Assembly: GCF_005117025.1 (NCBI RefSeq)
Contig: NZ_SWCO01000002.1
Coordinates: forward strand, 1 to 64,000
Reading direction: 5' to 3'
Length of the DNA stretch: 64,000 nucleotides
Origin: Alteromonas portus
GTDB lineage: Bacteria > Pseudomonadota > Gammaproteobacteria > Enterobacterales > Alteromonadaceae
Part shown: one piece after another, positions 43,786 to 54,418 of the stretch
How the letters are laid out: every line of letters begins with the position of its first letter
Numbering within the stretch: the first letter of the stretch is position 1
Notes under the pieces: generated by a model
Told to the model about the DNA's origin: nothing
Database searches by the model: none
What the model saw: the letters and a program-made list of their open reading frames with translations, nothing else
Made by a program: the position numbers and the translations under genes

Positions 43786-43813
43786 TTGAAAAGGTCGGGG
43801 AATAACCCCACTA
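43786..43813 (+). promoter_or_regulatory. Sigma-32 heat-shock promoter of dnaK
   Basis: TTGAAAA (43786-43792), a 13-base spacer, then CCCCACTA (43806-43813). It has the same 13-base spacing as the grpE promoter and starts transcription about 30 bases upstream of dnaK. Confidence 0.8.
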
Positions 43814-43850
43814 AAAGTACAGAATTAAGAAACTTTTTCGGAGACACGAA

Positions 43851-45779
43851 ATGGGTAGAATCATTGGTATCGATTTAGGTACAACGAATTCATGTGTCGC
43901 AGTTCTAGACGGCGACAAACCTCGCGTAATTGAAAACGCGGAAGGCGATCGTACAACGCCATCAATCATCGCTTATACAAACGATGGTGAAACACTTGTA
44001 GGTCAATCAGCGAAGCGTCAGGCGGTTACTAACCCTGAAAACACCTTATTCGCTATCAAGCGTCTAATTGGTCGTCGTTTCCAAGATAAAGAAGTACAGC
44101 GCGACATCGACATCATGCCTTTCAAAATTGTAGGTGCTGATAACGGTGATGCATGGGTAGAAGCGAAAGGCGAGAAAATGGCGCCTCCTCAGATTTCTGC
44201 TGAAGTACTTAAGAAAATGAAGAAAACCGCTGAAGACTATCTTGGCGAAGAAGTAACTGGTGCAGTAATTACTGTTCCGGCTTACTTTAACGATTCTCAG
44301 CGTCAAGCAACGAAAGACGCGGGTCGTATTGCAGGTCTTGAAGTTAAGCGTATCATCAACGAGCCGACTGCTGCTGCTCTTGCCTACGGCATGGACAAGA
44401 AGCAAGGTGACAACGTTGTTGCAGTATACGACTTAGGTGGTGGTACGTTCGATATCTCTATCATCGAAATCGATGAAGTAGACGGCGAACACACGTTTGA
44501 AGTACTTGCAACAAATGGTGATACTCACCTTGGTGGTGAAGACTTCGATAACCGCGTTATCAACTACCTAGTTGAAGAATTCAAGAAAGACCAAGGCATC
44601 GACCTTCGTAAAGATCCGCTTGCTATGCAGCGTCTTAAAGAAGCCGGTGAAAAAGCGAAGATTGAGCTTTCTTCTTCACAACAAACTGAAGTTAACCTGC
44701 CTTACATCACTGCTGATGCAACAGGTCCTAAGCACTTAGCTATTAAGCTTACTCGTGCAAAACTTGAGTCTTTGGTTGAAGACCTAGTTAAGAATTCACT
44801 TGAGCCGCTTAAGCAGGCACTAGCTGATTCAGATCTTTCTGTAGGCGACATCAACGACATCATCCTAGTTGGTGGTCAAACACGTATGCCGCTAGTACAG
44901 AAGTACGTAACTGAGTTCTTTGGCAAAGAGCCACGTAAAGACGTAAACCCTGATGAAGCAGTTGCAGTAGGCGCGGCAATTCAAGGTGGTGTACTTTCTG
45001 GTGATGTTAAAGACGTACTACTTCTAGACGTTACACCTCTGTCTCTAGGTATCGAGACTATGGGTGGCGTGATGACTGTGCTTATCGAGAAGAACACGAC
45101 AATTCCAACGAAGAAGTCGCAAACGTTCTCAACTGCTGAAGACAACCAGTCTGCGGTAACAGTACACGTACTACAAGGTGAGCGTAAGCAATCAAGTGGC
45201 AACAAGTCTCTTGGTCAGTTCAACCTAGAAGGTATTCGTCCAGCAGCACGCGGTGTACCGCAAATCGAAGTAACATTCGACCTTGATGCTGACGGTATCC
45301 TACACGTGTCTGCGAAAGACAAAGACACAGGTAAAGAGCAGAAGATCACTATCAAAGCTTCTTCAGGCCTAAGCGATGAAGAAGTAGAAAAAATGGTAGC
45401 TGACGCGGAAGCGAACAAAGAAGCTGACAAGAAGTTCGAAGAACTGATTCAAGCGCGTAACCAAGCCGACGGTATGGTTCACGCCACACGCAAACAGCTT
45501 GAAGAAGTTGGCGATGCACTAAGTGCAGAAGACAAAGCGCCAATCGAAGAAGCACTATCAGCACTTGAAACTGCAGTTAAAGGCGAAGACAAAGCGGACA
45601 TCGAAGCGAAAACGCAAGAGCTTATTCAAGCATCTAGCAAGCTGATGGAAGCGGCGCAAGCTCAGCAAGCTGCAGCCGGTGGCGCAGAAGGTGCAGAGCA
45701 GCAAGCGTCTTCTGGTAAAGCAGACGATGACGTTGTTGACGCTGAATTCGAAGAAGTGAAAGACGACGACAAGAAGTAA
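43851..45779 (+). CDS. dnaK: Molecular chaperone DnaK (Hsp70)
   Basis: 642-residue Hsp70. The nucleotide-binding domain starts [20 protein letters not shown], with [14 protein letters not shown] and [11 protein letters not shown]. The substrate domain begins after the [15 protein letters not shown] linker, and the C-terminal lid ends in an acidic tail [17 protein letters not shown]. Length and motifs are normal. Codon use looks strongly biased, as expected for a highly expressed gene. Confidence 0.97.
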   Translation: MGRIIGIDLGTTNSCVAVLDGDKPRVIENAEGDRTTPSIIAYTNDGETLVGQSAKRQAVTNPENTLFAIKRLIGRRFQDKEVQRDIDIMPFKIVGADNGDAWVEAKGEKMAPPQISAEVLKKMKKTAEDYLGEEVTGAVITVPAYFNDSQRQATKDAGRIAGLEVKRIINEPTAAALAYGMDKKQGDNVVAVYDLGGGTFDISIIEIDEVDGEHTFEVLATNGDTHLGGEDFDNRVINYLVEEFKKDQGIDLRKDPLAMQRLKEAGEKAKIELSSSQQTEVNLPYITADATGPKHLAIKLTRAKLESLVEDLVKNSLEPLKQALADSDLSVGDINDIILVGGQTRMPLVQKYVTEFFGKEPRKDVNPDEAVAVGAAIQGGVLSGDVKDVLLLDVTPLSLGIETMGGVMTVLIEKNTTIPTKKSQTFSTAEDNQSAVTVHVLQGERKQSSGNKSLGQFNLEGIRPAARGVPQIEVTFDLDADGILHVSAKDKDTGKEQKITIKASSGLSDEEVEKMVADAEANKEADKKFEELIQARNQADGMVHATRKQLEEVGDALSAEDKAPIEEALSALETAVKGEDKADIEAKTQELIQASSKLMEAAQAQQAAAGGAEGAEQQASSGKADDDVVDAEFEEVKDDDKK

Positions 45780-45791
45780 ACTGTTGTGTCA

Positions 45792-45819
45792 GGCCCGCTA
45801 CCTAGCAAGATAGCGGGCC
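45792..45819 (+). other. Stable hairpin after dnaK
   Basis: GGCCCGCTA (45792-45800) pairs exactly with TAGCGGGCC (45811-45819) around a 10-base loop. No T-run follows, so it may stabilise or process the dnaK-dnaJ transcript rather than end it. Confidence 0.5.
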
Positions 45820-45979
45820 GTATAAGCAGTTCAGGCGCATCAGGAATTTCTTGTTGCGCCTTTGTTGTGTAAATGACTTGGCTTTATTGAATGTGTGTTC
45901 AGGTTATTTTCACAACAGTCAGATGTAGATTCGATGAGCATAAAATGCTTGTCGACAAAAAGTAGGATATGTAAACGAT

Positions 45980-47110
45980 ATGTCGAAACGAGACTACTAC
46001 GAAGTACTCGGGGTAGATAAAAGCGCAGGCGAACGCGAAATTAAAAAGGCGTACAAAAAGCTTGCGATGAAGTATCACCCTGACCGTACGCAAGGCGATA
46101 AAGCCCTGGAAGACAAATTTAAAGAAATCCAGGAAGCCTACGAAATTCTGTCAGATTCGCAGAAACGTGCAGCATACGACCAATATGGCCATGCGGGTGT
46201 CGATCCAAACCGCGGTGGCGGTGGCTTCGGTGGTGGTGCCGATTTCGGCGATATTTTTGGTGATGTATTTGGCGATATCTTTGGTGGTGGCCGAGGCGGT
46301 CGTCAATCTCGCGCTCGCCAAGGTTCAGACCTTCGCTACAACTTAGAGCTTACTCTTGAAGAAGCGGTTCGTGGCAAAAGCGTAGATATTCGCGTACCGA
46401 CGTTGGTCGAGTGTGATGTGTGTGATGGTTCTGGCGCGAAGAAAGGCTCTTCACCCAAGACCTGTCCAACCTGTCACGGCAATGGCCAGGTTCAAATGCG
46501 CCAAGGTTTCTTTGCCGTTCAGCAAACTTGCCCAACGTGTTCGGGCAAAGGCAAAATCATTGAAGATCCTTGTAACAGCTGTCATGGCCACGGTCGTAAA
46601 GAAAAGACCAAAACCCTTAATGTTAAAATTCCAGCAGGTGTCGACACCGGTGATCGCATTCGTCTATCAGGCGAGGGAGAAGCTGGGGAGAACGGTGCAC
46701 CTCCAGGTGATTTATACGTGCAGGTTCATGTTCGTGAGCACGATATCTTTAAGCGCGATGGCAACAACCTGTACTGTGAAGTACCGTTAAGCTTTACTAC
46801 GGCAGCCCTTGGCGGCGAGCTAGAAGTGCCAACGCTAGATGGGAAAGTAAAACTGAAAATCAGCCCTGAAACGCAGACTGGCCGAATGTTCCGTCTACGT
46901 GGTAAAGGTGTTAAATCAGTGCGAAGTGGTGCCATGGGCGACTTAATGTGTAAGGTTGTGGTTGAAACACCAGTAAACCTATCATCTCGCCAAAAGGAAC
47001 TACTTCAAGAGCTTGAAGAGTCGATGGGTAAAGCGTCAAGCAAGCATAGCCCGAAAGCGCAAGGCTTCTTTGACGGCGTTAAAAAGTTCTTTGACGATTT
47101 AACTAACTAG
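45980..47110 (+). CDS. dnaJ: Chaperone DnaJ (Hsp40)
   Basis: 376-residue type-I Hsp40. The J domain has HPD in MKYHPDRTQ; a Gly/Phe-rich segment (about 72-110) follows. Four zinc-finger repeats CxxCxGxG come next ([32 protein letters not shown]), then the C-terminal substrate-binding domain. It lies 200 bases after dnaK and probably shares its heat-shock transcript. Confidence 0.96.
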   Translation: MSKRDYYEVLGVDKSAGEREIKKAYKKLAMKYHPDRTQGDKALEDKFKEIQEAYEILSDSQKRAAYDQYGHAGVDPNRGGGGFGGGADFGDIFGDVFGDIFGGGRGGRQSRARQGSDLRYNLELTLEEAVRGKSVDIRVPTLVECDVCDGSGAKKGSSPKTCPTCHGNGQVQMRQGFFAVQQTCPTCSGKGKIIEDPCNSCHGHGRKEKTKTLNVKIPAGVDTGDRIRLSGEGEAGENGAPPGDLYVQVHVREHDIFKRDGNNLYCEVPLSFTTAALGGELEVPTLDGKVKLKISPETQTGRMFRLRGKGVKSVRSGAMGDLMCKVVVETPVNLSSRQKELLQELEESMGKASSKHSPKAQGFFDGVKKFFDDLTN

Positions 47111-47133
47111 TTTCTTAGCACTCATTAAGCATC

Positions 47134-47160
47134 AAAAGCCCTCAAATTGAGGGCTTTTTT
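47134..47160 (+). terminator. Terminator after dnaJ
   Basis: AAAAGCCCTC pairs with GAGGGCTTTT around AAATT, followed by a T-run. Confidence 0.92.
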
Positions 47161-47224
47161 GTGCCTGAAAGCTAGACTACTGTTTGTGAAAAGGAAATTG
47201 GATTGCAGATAAGGCATTAACTGA

Positions 47225-47305
47225 GTGACTGTCCGAAACTGTACTTTTAATTGGTAACTAACTGGTTAAGCCTTTACTTTGTAAAGTTAAAGTAAGTGGG
47301 TGTCC
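47225..47305. repeat. Motif variants after dnaJ
   Basis: GTGACTGTCC at 47225-47234 and GTGGGTGTCC at 47296-47305. These are the only motif relatives recognised to the right of 31 kb. The rest of the 377-base gap 47111-47487 holds the dnaJ terminator and the cytochrome promoter region. Confidence 0.6.
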
Positions 47306-47487
47306 GTTTTACACTGAAAAATTATGTGTTGGCAGATTTACACGCGGCTAATCCCTAGAATGTGCCTATTCACCGTTATATTTCTTGCGCTAAAACGAAC
47401 TATTCGTCACGATAGACATATAAGTAGAGGGTAAAGTATTTGCGTACATAACCGCAGATAATAAATTATTCAAAAAAGGGAACAGGC

Positions 47488-47970
47488 ATGAAAATTTTTA
47501 ATAAAGCGATAATTATTGCAACAACCGTTGGTGCTATATTATCGACTTCAGCAACTGCTGAAGTAACCGAAGCGTCGTCAGAAAAACACGCAAAAGCAGC
47601 GACTCAGTACCGTCAAGCTGTTTTTCAGTTAGTTCGAAGCAACATGGGTCCATTGGGTGGTATGGCAAAAGGCGCGCTGCCTTTTGACGAAAGCGTAATG
47701 CAAACCAATGCTGTGCGCCTTGAGCAGCTTGCCGATATGATGGGCGACTATTTAGCTGTCGACACTCGCAAGTTTGACGTTGAAACGGGTGCTAAAGACG
47801 AGATTTGGGAAAACTTTTCAGACGTGGAAAAGAAGGTGATGGCGCTTAAAACGGCTGCGCAGGGCTTACAAGCGGCAGTCGAAGCTGGTGACGAAAGTGC
47901 ATATCGCGGTGCCATCGGTAAAATAGGTGCAAGCTGCAAATCATGCCACGACGATTATAAGAAAGACTAA
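47488..47970 (+). CDS. Cytochrome c' (class II c-type cytochrome)
   Basis: 160-residue periplasmic cytochrome with a signal peptide (about 1-24) and a four-helix body. The haem motif CKSCH lies at the extreme C-terminus (C150, C153, H154), which is diagnostic for class II. Such proteins bind NO or act in electron transfer. A cytochrome b561-type gene that often accompanies it lies about 5 kb away (53266-53949). The ribosome site is AAGGG. Confidence 0.88.
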   Translation: MKIFNKAIIIATTVGAILSTSATAEVTEASSEKHAKAATQYRQAVFQLVRSNMGPLGGMAKGALPFDESVMQTNAVRLEQLADMMGDYLAVDTRKFDVETGAKDEIWENFSDVEKKVMALKTAAQGLQAAVEAGDESAYRGAIGKIGASCKSCHDDYKKD

Positions 47971-48409
47971 TCTTTCGGTGCTGTTGATCGTAAAGCCTCG
48001 GCGATACTCGACAGCACCAAGTTTCCTTAATGGCATGTAGTGGTAAGCTGACTAGCTCACTAACATAGTTAGGTGCCGTTCAATAGTACATGTTCTAACA
48101 TCCAATTTCTGACATTTAACTCATTTCTTTTAATGCTTCATCGAGCCGCAAATCCAAATAAACTGCTGGAAAATTATACTATTTTTGTCTATGTTTATGG
48201 GTAAACAACGGTCGTACTAGTAAAGTACTCTTACTCTAAACATTTTACCTGCACTAATTTCTACCAATATTCATAAAAGTAGGTAAATGGTCACCGTTGG
48301 AAAATAACGAAGCGTTAATTTGTCCGATACACACCATCTATTAAAATATAGACATGGTGTATCGCTCTCTGTTTATGCCGAATTTGATTATTTTCGAGGG
48401 ATTGATTAG
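47971..48409. other. Gap without a recognised gene
   Basis: The 439 bases contain an imperfect stem, GGTGCTGT (47977-47984) with ACAGCACC (48011-48018), which may end the cytochrome transcript. The rest is AT-rich sequence with no supported ORF or motif copy. Confidence 0.5.
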
Positions 48410-50989
48410 ATGGACTTACGCAGTGAGCGCATGTTGTCGACGATGCGCACTACGCAGCATAGTATTTCTGCGTTACTTACTGAAAGCAAAAATAATACGG
48501 AGTCACCGTGTATATTACTGGCTTCTGTAAACCCTAATAGCGGTCGAGCAACGGTTGTTGTGAGCGACAACGATCACTCGGCCGTCGAGTCACTCAACAT
48601 TGTTGTCCCGTCTCATACATTACTCATGCTGCCCCTTACGCCATTGAGTGCACCATTACCTGTAAGAGATTTTACTTTACCTGAGCCAATTGAGCATTTT
48701 TGTGAACATTACGTTGTGCTGGCAACGGTCAAAGACATGCAAAATGAAGTAATGGGCGTTGTTTTTACGTTTGTCCGGCACAGTAACTTAACTGCGCAGC
48801 AGCATGCTTACATTGATATTTTGCGTCAGAAGGTCGAATTAAATTATCTTTACGAGCTAGCCAGGCATCCGTATTCAGATAAGCTATCAGAGCAGTTATC
48901 GTTACTTGAAGAAGTGAGTGCTATTTCAAAAGTAGGTGCGTGGCAAATAGATAGATTTTCAGGTGCCTTTTCTTCAACTCAAATCTTGAAAAGTGTGTTG
49001 GGACTGCTGCATTCGAAAAGCATTAACTTACACGATGTCCTTGAGGTGGTATCTAATCACGACATTGATGACCTCAAGTTACGGGTGTTCAAAGCTGTAA
49101 GATCAAACAGGCAATTTGAAAAGCATTTCAATATTACTGACAAGCAGGGACGAAAAAAGAGCATAAAGTTAACCGTGTTTTTGCAGGTTGAGCGCCAAGA
49201 AAGCTTCGGGCTAAAGCTTACACGTCTTTATGGTGTGGTACAGGATGAAACGGAAGTTCAGCGACTTTCCGATTCCCAGCATAACTACACAGACTATCTT
49301 ACCAACCTGTTAAACAGTACTGATAGTGTAGTACTTAGCGTCGACAAAAATGGCACGATTTTGTTTGCCAATGAAAATGTCACTTCTGTTTTGGGCTTTG
49401 AGCCCGAAGAACTAATTGGGCAAGACATCAAACTTCTGGCGACAAAAATACAAAACAGTGACGAACCTTCATATCTATTAGATTTGGACTTAGGAGTAAA
49501 ACGTTGCTCAGATGTCGGGATGATTAGCGAATGTTTGCGTCACAAAAATGGCAAACGGATCGTGTGTGACGTGAATTTGAAATCGTGCTTTGTAGATACG
49601 CAGAATTTGGTGGTAGCCACCATTCGTAAAGTTTCCCATTTACATTTTGAAGTCGACCGCTTTAAACAATTAGCGCTTTTTGATCCCTTAACAGGTTTGC
49701 CCAATGTTCATAATTTAGAACAATATCTTATTGAAAATAAATCAGATAATTTATCTGAAAAAGCGCTCTCAGTCTTTATTCGAGTCAGTATTGTTAATAT
49801 TAGAGAATACGAAGATGCGTTTGGAGAACCAACCGTCGATTACATACTGCGAATATTAGCGAGCAGGTTTGTTCGTGCCTTTAATGTAACTAAACATATA
49901 GATGTTAGTGTATTTAAGTATCATCGCGGCGACTTTGTTCTTCACCTTCATACTCGCTTAACAAATGATAATGAAGCAAAAAGCGCAGCAGAAAAGTGTG
50001 TACGCTTCCTTCGTGAAAATGTTTTAGTGCCTATAACTTTGCATAACAGCGCGCTCGCCATAGATACACAAGCGGTTAGCTGTGCTATTCCCGCTAAGTA
50101 TTTCTCATTTAAAAAAATAAAAGAGTTTTTATTCAGAAAACTTGATAAAGAACACAGTGTTTACTTGGATGAAGAAAAAGAACACCTTTATTCGCATACC
50201 AGTGAAAGTGACATAGACCGTTATAACTATATACGGCGCTCTTTAAGTAGAGCTGTTACTGGTAGTGAATTATTTATAGCGCTTCAGCCTCAATACAATA
50301 GCGCTGGAGGCCTTGTAAGCTCAGAAGTATTGCTAAGATGGAAGCACCCAAATCTTGGTGTTATCTCTCCCTCGGAATTTATTCCCATTGCTGAACAAAA
50401 TGACTCTATCGCCGACATCGGATTATGGGTTTGTAATGAAGCTTGCAAATTGCTCAGTGAATGTCAGTCAAAAAACATAAACACCAAACTGTCGATTAAT
50501 GTGAGTGCAAAGCATTTGGCACGAGCTGATTTTGTCAGCAAGTTTGTTGCCATCGTCAACAGATGGAGAGTGGAGCACAAGTGTTTAACATTAGAGCTGA
50601 CGGAAGGAGCGCTAATAAAGGGCATCAGCATAATTCAGCGTCGAGTCCGAGATTTGGCACAGCAAGGCTTCAGTTTGTCTATTGACGACTTTGGTATTGG
50701 TGATTCGAATTTAAACTATCTACAAGACCTTCCAATAAAAGAGCTGAAGGTAGATAGAGTTTTTATTGAAGCAATAGAGGGGTCTGAAGAAAAAAACATA
50801 TTGGTTACTAATATTTGCAACATGGCAAAGGCGTTAGCGCTTAACACGGTGGCTGAAGGCATAGAAACTACTGGGCAGCTCAGCGAAGCGAAGGCTTGTG
50901 GTTGCAGCACATTTCAGGGTTTTTACTTAGATAAGCCAATGAGTGTGGATGAATGGCGTAGTAAAGTTTCTGACTTACAAACCAAGTAA
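48410..50989 (+). CDS. PAS-containing GGDEF/EAL protein (c-di-GMP phosphodiesterase candidate)
   Basis: 859-residue signalling protein without membrane segments. An N-terminal sensor region (about 1-150, GAF-like at best) is followed by two PAS-like domains (about 160-290 and 300-415). A GGDEF domain comes next (about 420-580) and an EAL domain (about 600-855). The GGDEF signature is replaced by HRGDF, so cyclase activity is unlikely. The EAL domain keeps catalytic residues: E in SEVLLRW, N in INVSAKH, E in LELTEG, DDFG, K in LKVDRVF, E in VAEGIE. Phosphodiesterase activity is thus plausible, with the GGDEF domain perhaps regulatory. Confidence 0.88.
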   Translation: MDLRSERMLSTMRTTQHSISALLTESKNNTESPCILLASVNPNSGRATVVVSDNDHSAVESLNIVVPSHTLLMLPLTPLSAPLPVRDFTLPEPIEHFCEHYVVLATVKDMQNEVMGVVFTFVRHSNLTAQQHAYIDILRQKVELNYLYELARHPYSDKLSEQLSLLEEVSAISKVGAWQIDRFSGAFSSTQILKSVLGLLHSKSINLHDVLEVVSNHDIDDLKLRVFKAVRSNRQFEKHFNITDKQGRKKSIKLTVFLQVERQESFGLKLTRLYGVVQDETEVQRLSDSQHNYTDYLTNLLNSTDSVVLSVDKNGTILFANENVTSVLGFEPEELIGQDIKLLATKIQNSDEPSYLLDLDLGVKRCSDVGMISECLRHKNGKRIVCDVNLKSCFVDTQNLVVATIRKVSHLHFEVDRFKQLALFDPLTGLPNVHNLEQYLIENKSDNLSEKALSVFIRVSIVNIREYEDAFGEPTVDYILRILASRFVRAFNVTKHIDVSVFKYHRGDFVLHLHTRLTNDNEAKSAAEKCVRFLRENVLVPITLHNSALAIDTQAVSCAIPAKYFSFKKIKEFLFRKLDKEHSVYLDEEKEHLYSHTSESDIDRYNYIRRSLSRAVTGSELFIALQPQYNSAGGLVSSEVLLRWKHPNLGVISPSEFIPIAEQNDSIADIGLWVCNEACKLLSECQSKNINTKLSINVSAKHLARADFVSKFVAIVNRWRVEHKCLTLELTEGALIKGISIIQRRVRDLAQQGFSLSIDDFGIGDSNLNYLQDLPIKELKVDRVFIEAIEGSEEKNILVTNICNMAKALALNTVAEGIETTGQLSEAKACGCSTFQGFYLDKPMSVDEWRSKVSDLQTK

Positions 50990-51193
50990 TGAGTGTGAAT
51001 CTATAATGTTGAGGCTGAGCAATATTTACAGGCAATGTGGCCTTTTTCAGTAGATCAAGTGTCATGTGGGTATTGTTGCTAAATGTTTAAATATATGTAA
51101 ATCAAATTGTTAGTTGGTCTACGCCTTAAGTCTTATAAGCAGGCCTGATTGAACTGAAGTAGGGTATTTATAAACCTTACTCAGGACATGGTT

Positions 51194-53098
51194 ATGACTT
51201 ATAAAACAGAGTATATCGCTTCTACTCACCACCCCGATGAGTTTTGGTTAGAACAAGCACGCAACATAGCGTGGTTCAAACCTCCACAAAAGGGATGCCA
51301 GAAAACCGATAATGGTTATTATGATTGGTTTAGAGATGGTCAGCTCAATACCAGTTATTTGGCATTAGATCATCATGTTAAGAATGGCCGCGGCGATAAC
51401 GTTGCCCTTATCTACGATTCACCTCTTACTCAAACTATCCAGCGTTTCACCTATAACGAACTACTTGTTGCTGTGTCTAAGTTTGCAGGGGGCTTGGCTC
51501 GCCTTGGAGTCAGCAAAGGAGATCGCGTTATTATTTATATGCCGATGATCCCTCAAGCGGCAATAGCAATGCTTGCGTGTGCTCGTCTAGGGGCAGTGCA
51601 TTCGGTTGTCTTTGGCGGTTTTGCAGCGAATGAACTGGCTGTAAGGATAGACGACGCGAAGCCAGTGGCTATCGTTACTGCATCGTGTGGCATCGAAGGA
51701 AGTAAAGTTTTACCTTATAAGCCTCTTGTGGAAGAGGCGATTGAATTAGCTAAACACAAGCCGCAGGCGTGCGTAGTGTTTCAACGGGAAGAGCTTATCG
51801 CTACATTAGACGAAGAGATTGATTACGATTGGCATGCCTTAGTTAAGACAAGTGAACCGGTTCCTCCCGTTACTGTTGATGCCACAGACCCTCTCTATAT
51901 TCTTTATACTTCCGGCACCACAGGCAAACCCAAAGGCGTGGTTCGTGATAACGGTGGACATGCCGTCGCGCTTTACTATTCAATGAACGCCGTTTACGGC
52001 ATAAGTGAAAACGACGTATTCTGGGCTGCGTCTGATGTGGGGTGGGTGGTCGGTCACTCTTATATTGTCTACGCCCCACTTATAAAAGGCGCGACTACCG
52101 TACTGTATGAAGGTAAACCTGTTGGTACCCCAGATGCAGGGGCATTCTGGCGCGTGATAGAGTCTCACAAGGTAAATGTACTTTTTGCAGCACCTACAGC
52201 GTTTCGAGCAATTCGAAAAGCCGACCCAGACGCTGCGTTTTTATCTAAATATGACACGTCGAGTTTACGCACTTTGTTTATGGCGGGTGAACGATTGGAC
52301 CCGCCAACGTATTACTGGACGAACGAGAAGGTGGGGGTGCCGGTTATCGATCACTGGTGGCAGACCGAGACTGGCTGGCCAATTTGCTCAAACCCTGTGG
52401 GGCTTGAATACATGGAAACAAAGCCCGGTTCGTCAAGCTTACCAACGCCTGGGTTTAACGTGAAAATACTAAAAGGGTTTGATACACAGCAATCACCAGG
52501 TGAAAAAGGGGCTATAGCCATCAAGTTACCACTCCCCCCAGGATGCCTGTCTACAATATGGCAAGACCATCAACGGTTTGTTGATGGCTATTTACGAGAG
52601 TTTGATGGGTACTACAGCACGGGAGATAACGGCTATGTAGATGAAGAAGGCTATGTATTCATTATGGGCCGCACCGACGATGTCATAAATGTTGCTGGCC
52701 ACCGCTTGTCTACTGGTGAAATGGAAGAAGTGCTTGCAGCGCACCCAGACATTGCTGAGTGCAGTGTAATCGGTATTAATGATGCACTGAAAGGGCAACT
52801 ACCCGTTGGGCTTGTTCTACTAAAAGACGGTGTGAGTGTGGATGAAAAAGCGCTAGAACAAGATTTGGTTCAGCGCGTTCGCGACAGAATTGGGCCTGTG
52901 GCATGTTTTAAAAGGGCGGTTGTGGTAAACCGCCTGCCTAAAACTCGGTCTGGAAAAATCCTTCGAAAATTACTGCGCCAAATTGCTGCAAATGAATCGA
53001 TTACCGTTCCGTCAACCATTGACGACCCTTCTAGTGTTAGAGAAATAGAATCGATAATGCGTGACAAAGGGCTAGTAAAAGAACCGAGTGCCGTCTGA
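51194..53098 (+). CDS. prpE: Propionate-CoA ligase
   Basis: 634-residue acyl-CoA synthetase of the PrpE/Acs family. It has the AMP-binding core YTSGTTGKPKGVVRDNGGH, GWVVGHSYIVYAPL, DHWWQTETGWP and the C-terminal RSGKILR with the acetylatable lysine. The propionyl branch is favoured over Acs by length and by the VRDNGG motif. The ATG at 51194 has AGGA 7 bases upstream. No other prp genes are in the window. Confidence 0.9.
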   Translation: MTYKTEYIASTHHPDEFWLEQARNIAWFKPPQKGCQKTDNGYYDWFRDGQLNTSYLALDHHVKNGRGDNVALIYDSPLTQTIQRFTYNELLVAVSKFAGGLARLGVSKGDRVIIYMPMIPQAAIAMLACARLGAVHSVVFGGFAANELAVRIDDAKPVAIVTASCGIEGSKVLPYKPLVEEAIELAKHKPQACVVFQREELIATLDEEIDYDWHALVKTSEPVPPVTVDATDPLYILYTSGTTGKPKGVVRDNGGHAVALYYSMNAVYGISENDVFWAASDVGWVVGHSYIVYAPLIKGATTVLYEGKPVGTPDAGAFWRVIESHKVNVLFAAPTAFRAIRKADPDAAFLSKYDTSSLRTLFMAGERLDPPTYYWTNEKVGVPVIDHWWQTETGWPICSNPVGLEYMETKPGSSSLPTPGFNVKILKGFDTQQSPGEKGAIAIKLPLPPGCLSTIWQDHQRFVDGYLREFDGYYSTGDNGYVDEEGYVFIMGRTDDVINVAGHRLSTGEMEEVLAAHPDIAECSVIGINDALKGQLPVGLVLLKDGVSVDEKALEQDLVQRVRDRIGPVACFKRAVVVNRLPKTRSGKILRKLLRQIAANESITVPSTIDDPSSVREIESIMRDKGLVKEPSAV

Positions 53099-53168
53099 TT
53101 TAGGAGGTAAAACTTTTCATTACTAGCGAAAGGTTGAGAACGGTAGATAACAGCAGTGTATAGAAACG

Positions 53169-53195
53169 AAAAGGAGCGAAAGCTCCTTTTTTTTG
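53169..53195 (+). terminator. Terminator between prpE and cytochrome b561 genes
   Basis: AAAAGGAGC pairs with GCTCCTTTT around a GAAA tetraloop, followed by further T. It serves prpE. Confidence 0.9.
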
Positions 53196-53265
53196 ATTTT
53201 GTGCGCCTACTAATGCGCCATTGTCGGCTTAGATAAAGTCTGGTGAAAAAACATTGTCGTGCCGT

Positions 53266-53949
53266 TTAGTAATAATATTCATCTACCTGAGGCGTCGGCG
53301 GGTAAACTTCAATTGCTACGTATACAACAGCTGCAGCAACAACTGCAACGATAAGTGCGCGTAGCAGTCGAGAATCTGAAATACCTACGGTTTTCGACAT
53401 TTTATTGCCATGTACCATGGCGGGAACGAGTTTTTGTTTCTTGTACACGCTGTAAAATATAACTGCGCCAATATGTAGTGCGATAACATAAAGTAACGCG
53501 TCAAACGCAAGGTGATGCAGTGTGTTCATCACATCCAACGTTTCTTTATTGGCCAATTGCCGGTAGGGGCCATCTAAGAAAATGTCGTCGGTCATAAATA
53601 ACCCAGATATGGCTTGTATGGCTAAGAGTACAAGCATAACAATAACAAACCAGCCGCCCAGTGGGTTGTGGCCAATAGCAGGTTCTGACTGCCTGTTAAA
53701 CAGCGTTTTCATATAGTAAAGAACGGTTTTTGGGCCAGTGACAAAGTTACTGAACTTAGCGTGTTGCGTGCCAACCACTCCCCAAAGAAGACGGAAAACA
53801 ATAAGGAACAAAGTGAAATAGCCTATATAAAAGTGCCACTGTACTTTGTTTTCAAGCCATTCAACCGTGGCATATTGAGCTAATAGGCTCGCGACAATAA
53901 GCCAATGGAAGAGGCGGGTGGGTAGGTCCCATACTAAAGTTTTCTGCAT
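53266..53949 (-). CDS. Cytochrome b561 family membrane protein
   Basis: 227-residue di-haem b-type cytochrome. It has at least four membrane helices (about 12-28, 42-62, 100-120, 145-170) plus a C-terminal segment (about 195-213). Candidate haem-ligand histidines are in RLFHWLIV, WHFYIGY, LHHLAFD and LHIGAV. It resembles the Ni/Fe-hydrogenase-b type group and may donate electrons to the cytochrome c' encoded nearby. That pairing is inference. Confidence 0.85.
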   Translation of the reverse strand: MQKTLVWDLPTRLFHWLIVASLLAQYATVEWLENKVQWHFYIGYFTLFLIVFRLLWGVVGTQHAKFSNFVTGPKTVLYYMKTLFNRQSEPAIGHNPLGGWFVIVMLVLLAIQAISGLFMTDDIFLDGPYRQLANKETLDVMNTLHHLAFDALLYVIALHIGAVIFYSVYKKQKLVPAMVHGNKMSKTVGISDSRLLRALIVAVVAAAVVYVAIEVYPPTPQVDEYYY

Positions 53950-54418
53950 AATAAATTCATTCGCGCTTAAGAGGCCAGTTACACTTTGCTGTTAAACAAT
54001 CTTCGTAAGAAATAGTTTAAAGGCTTTCGTAATAAGTTCTGAGTAATAGCCTCGCTCAATAGACTAGTTAAAACAAGTAAGCTTAACTACATAAAACTTT
54101 GTTTTGTCTGAAAACGGCGAAAAAGCACCTGTAAATGATAAAGGCAAACTACACTCCATTATGCATTTTTTAAGCGGTCTCTCTGCTATTTAGACCTAAA
54201 TCAACGATAAACAGTCCTTACTGTATTTGCGAGTTAGGGAAGCTTAAATAAACGCTTTTGCTAGGGTGAATTGCTATCTAGGTGAATAGGTAGAAAGCAC
54301 AAACCATTCACTCGGTTTCTAATTATGCGTATTTAATATGAATCTCACATTGCAATAGTGACGGCATTTGGCAAAATGCCCGATAGTTGAAGGTTTATAA
54401 AAGTGTAAAACGAGAAAA
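53950..54418. other. Gap upstream of dapB without a recognised gene
   Basis: The 469 bases between divergent cytochrome b561 and dapB genes hold no supported ORF, RNA or motif copy. Promoters for both neighbours must lie here, but no strong box was identified. Confidence 0.5.

Noticed and set aside
45792-45819. Hairpin after dnaK as a full terminator
   Set aside because: There is no T-run, and dnaJ follows without an evident promoter of its own.
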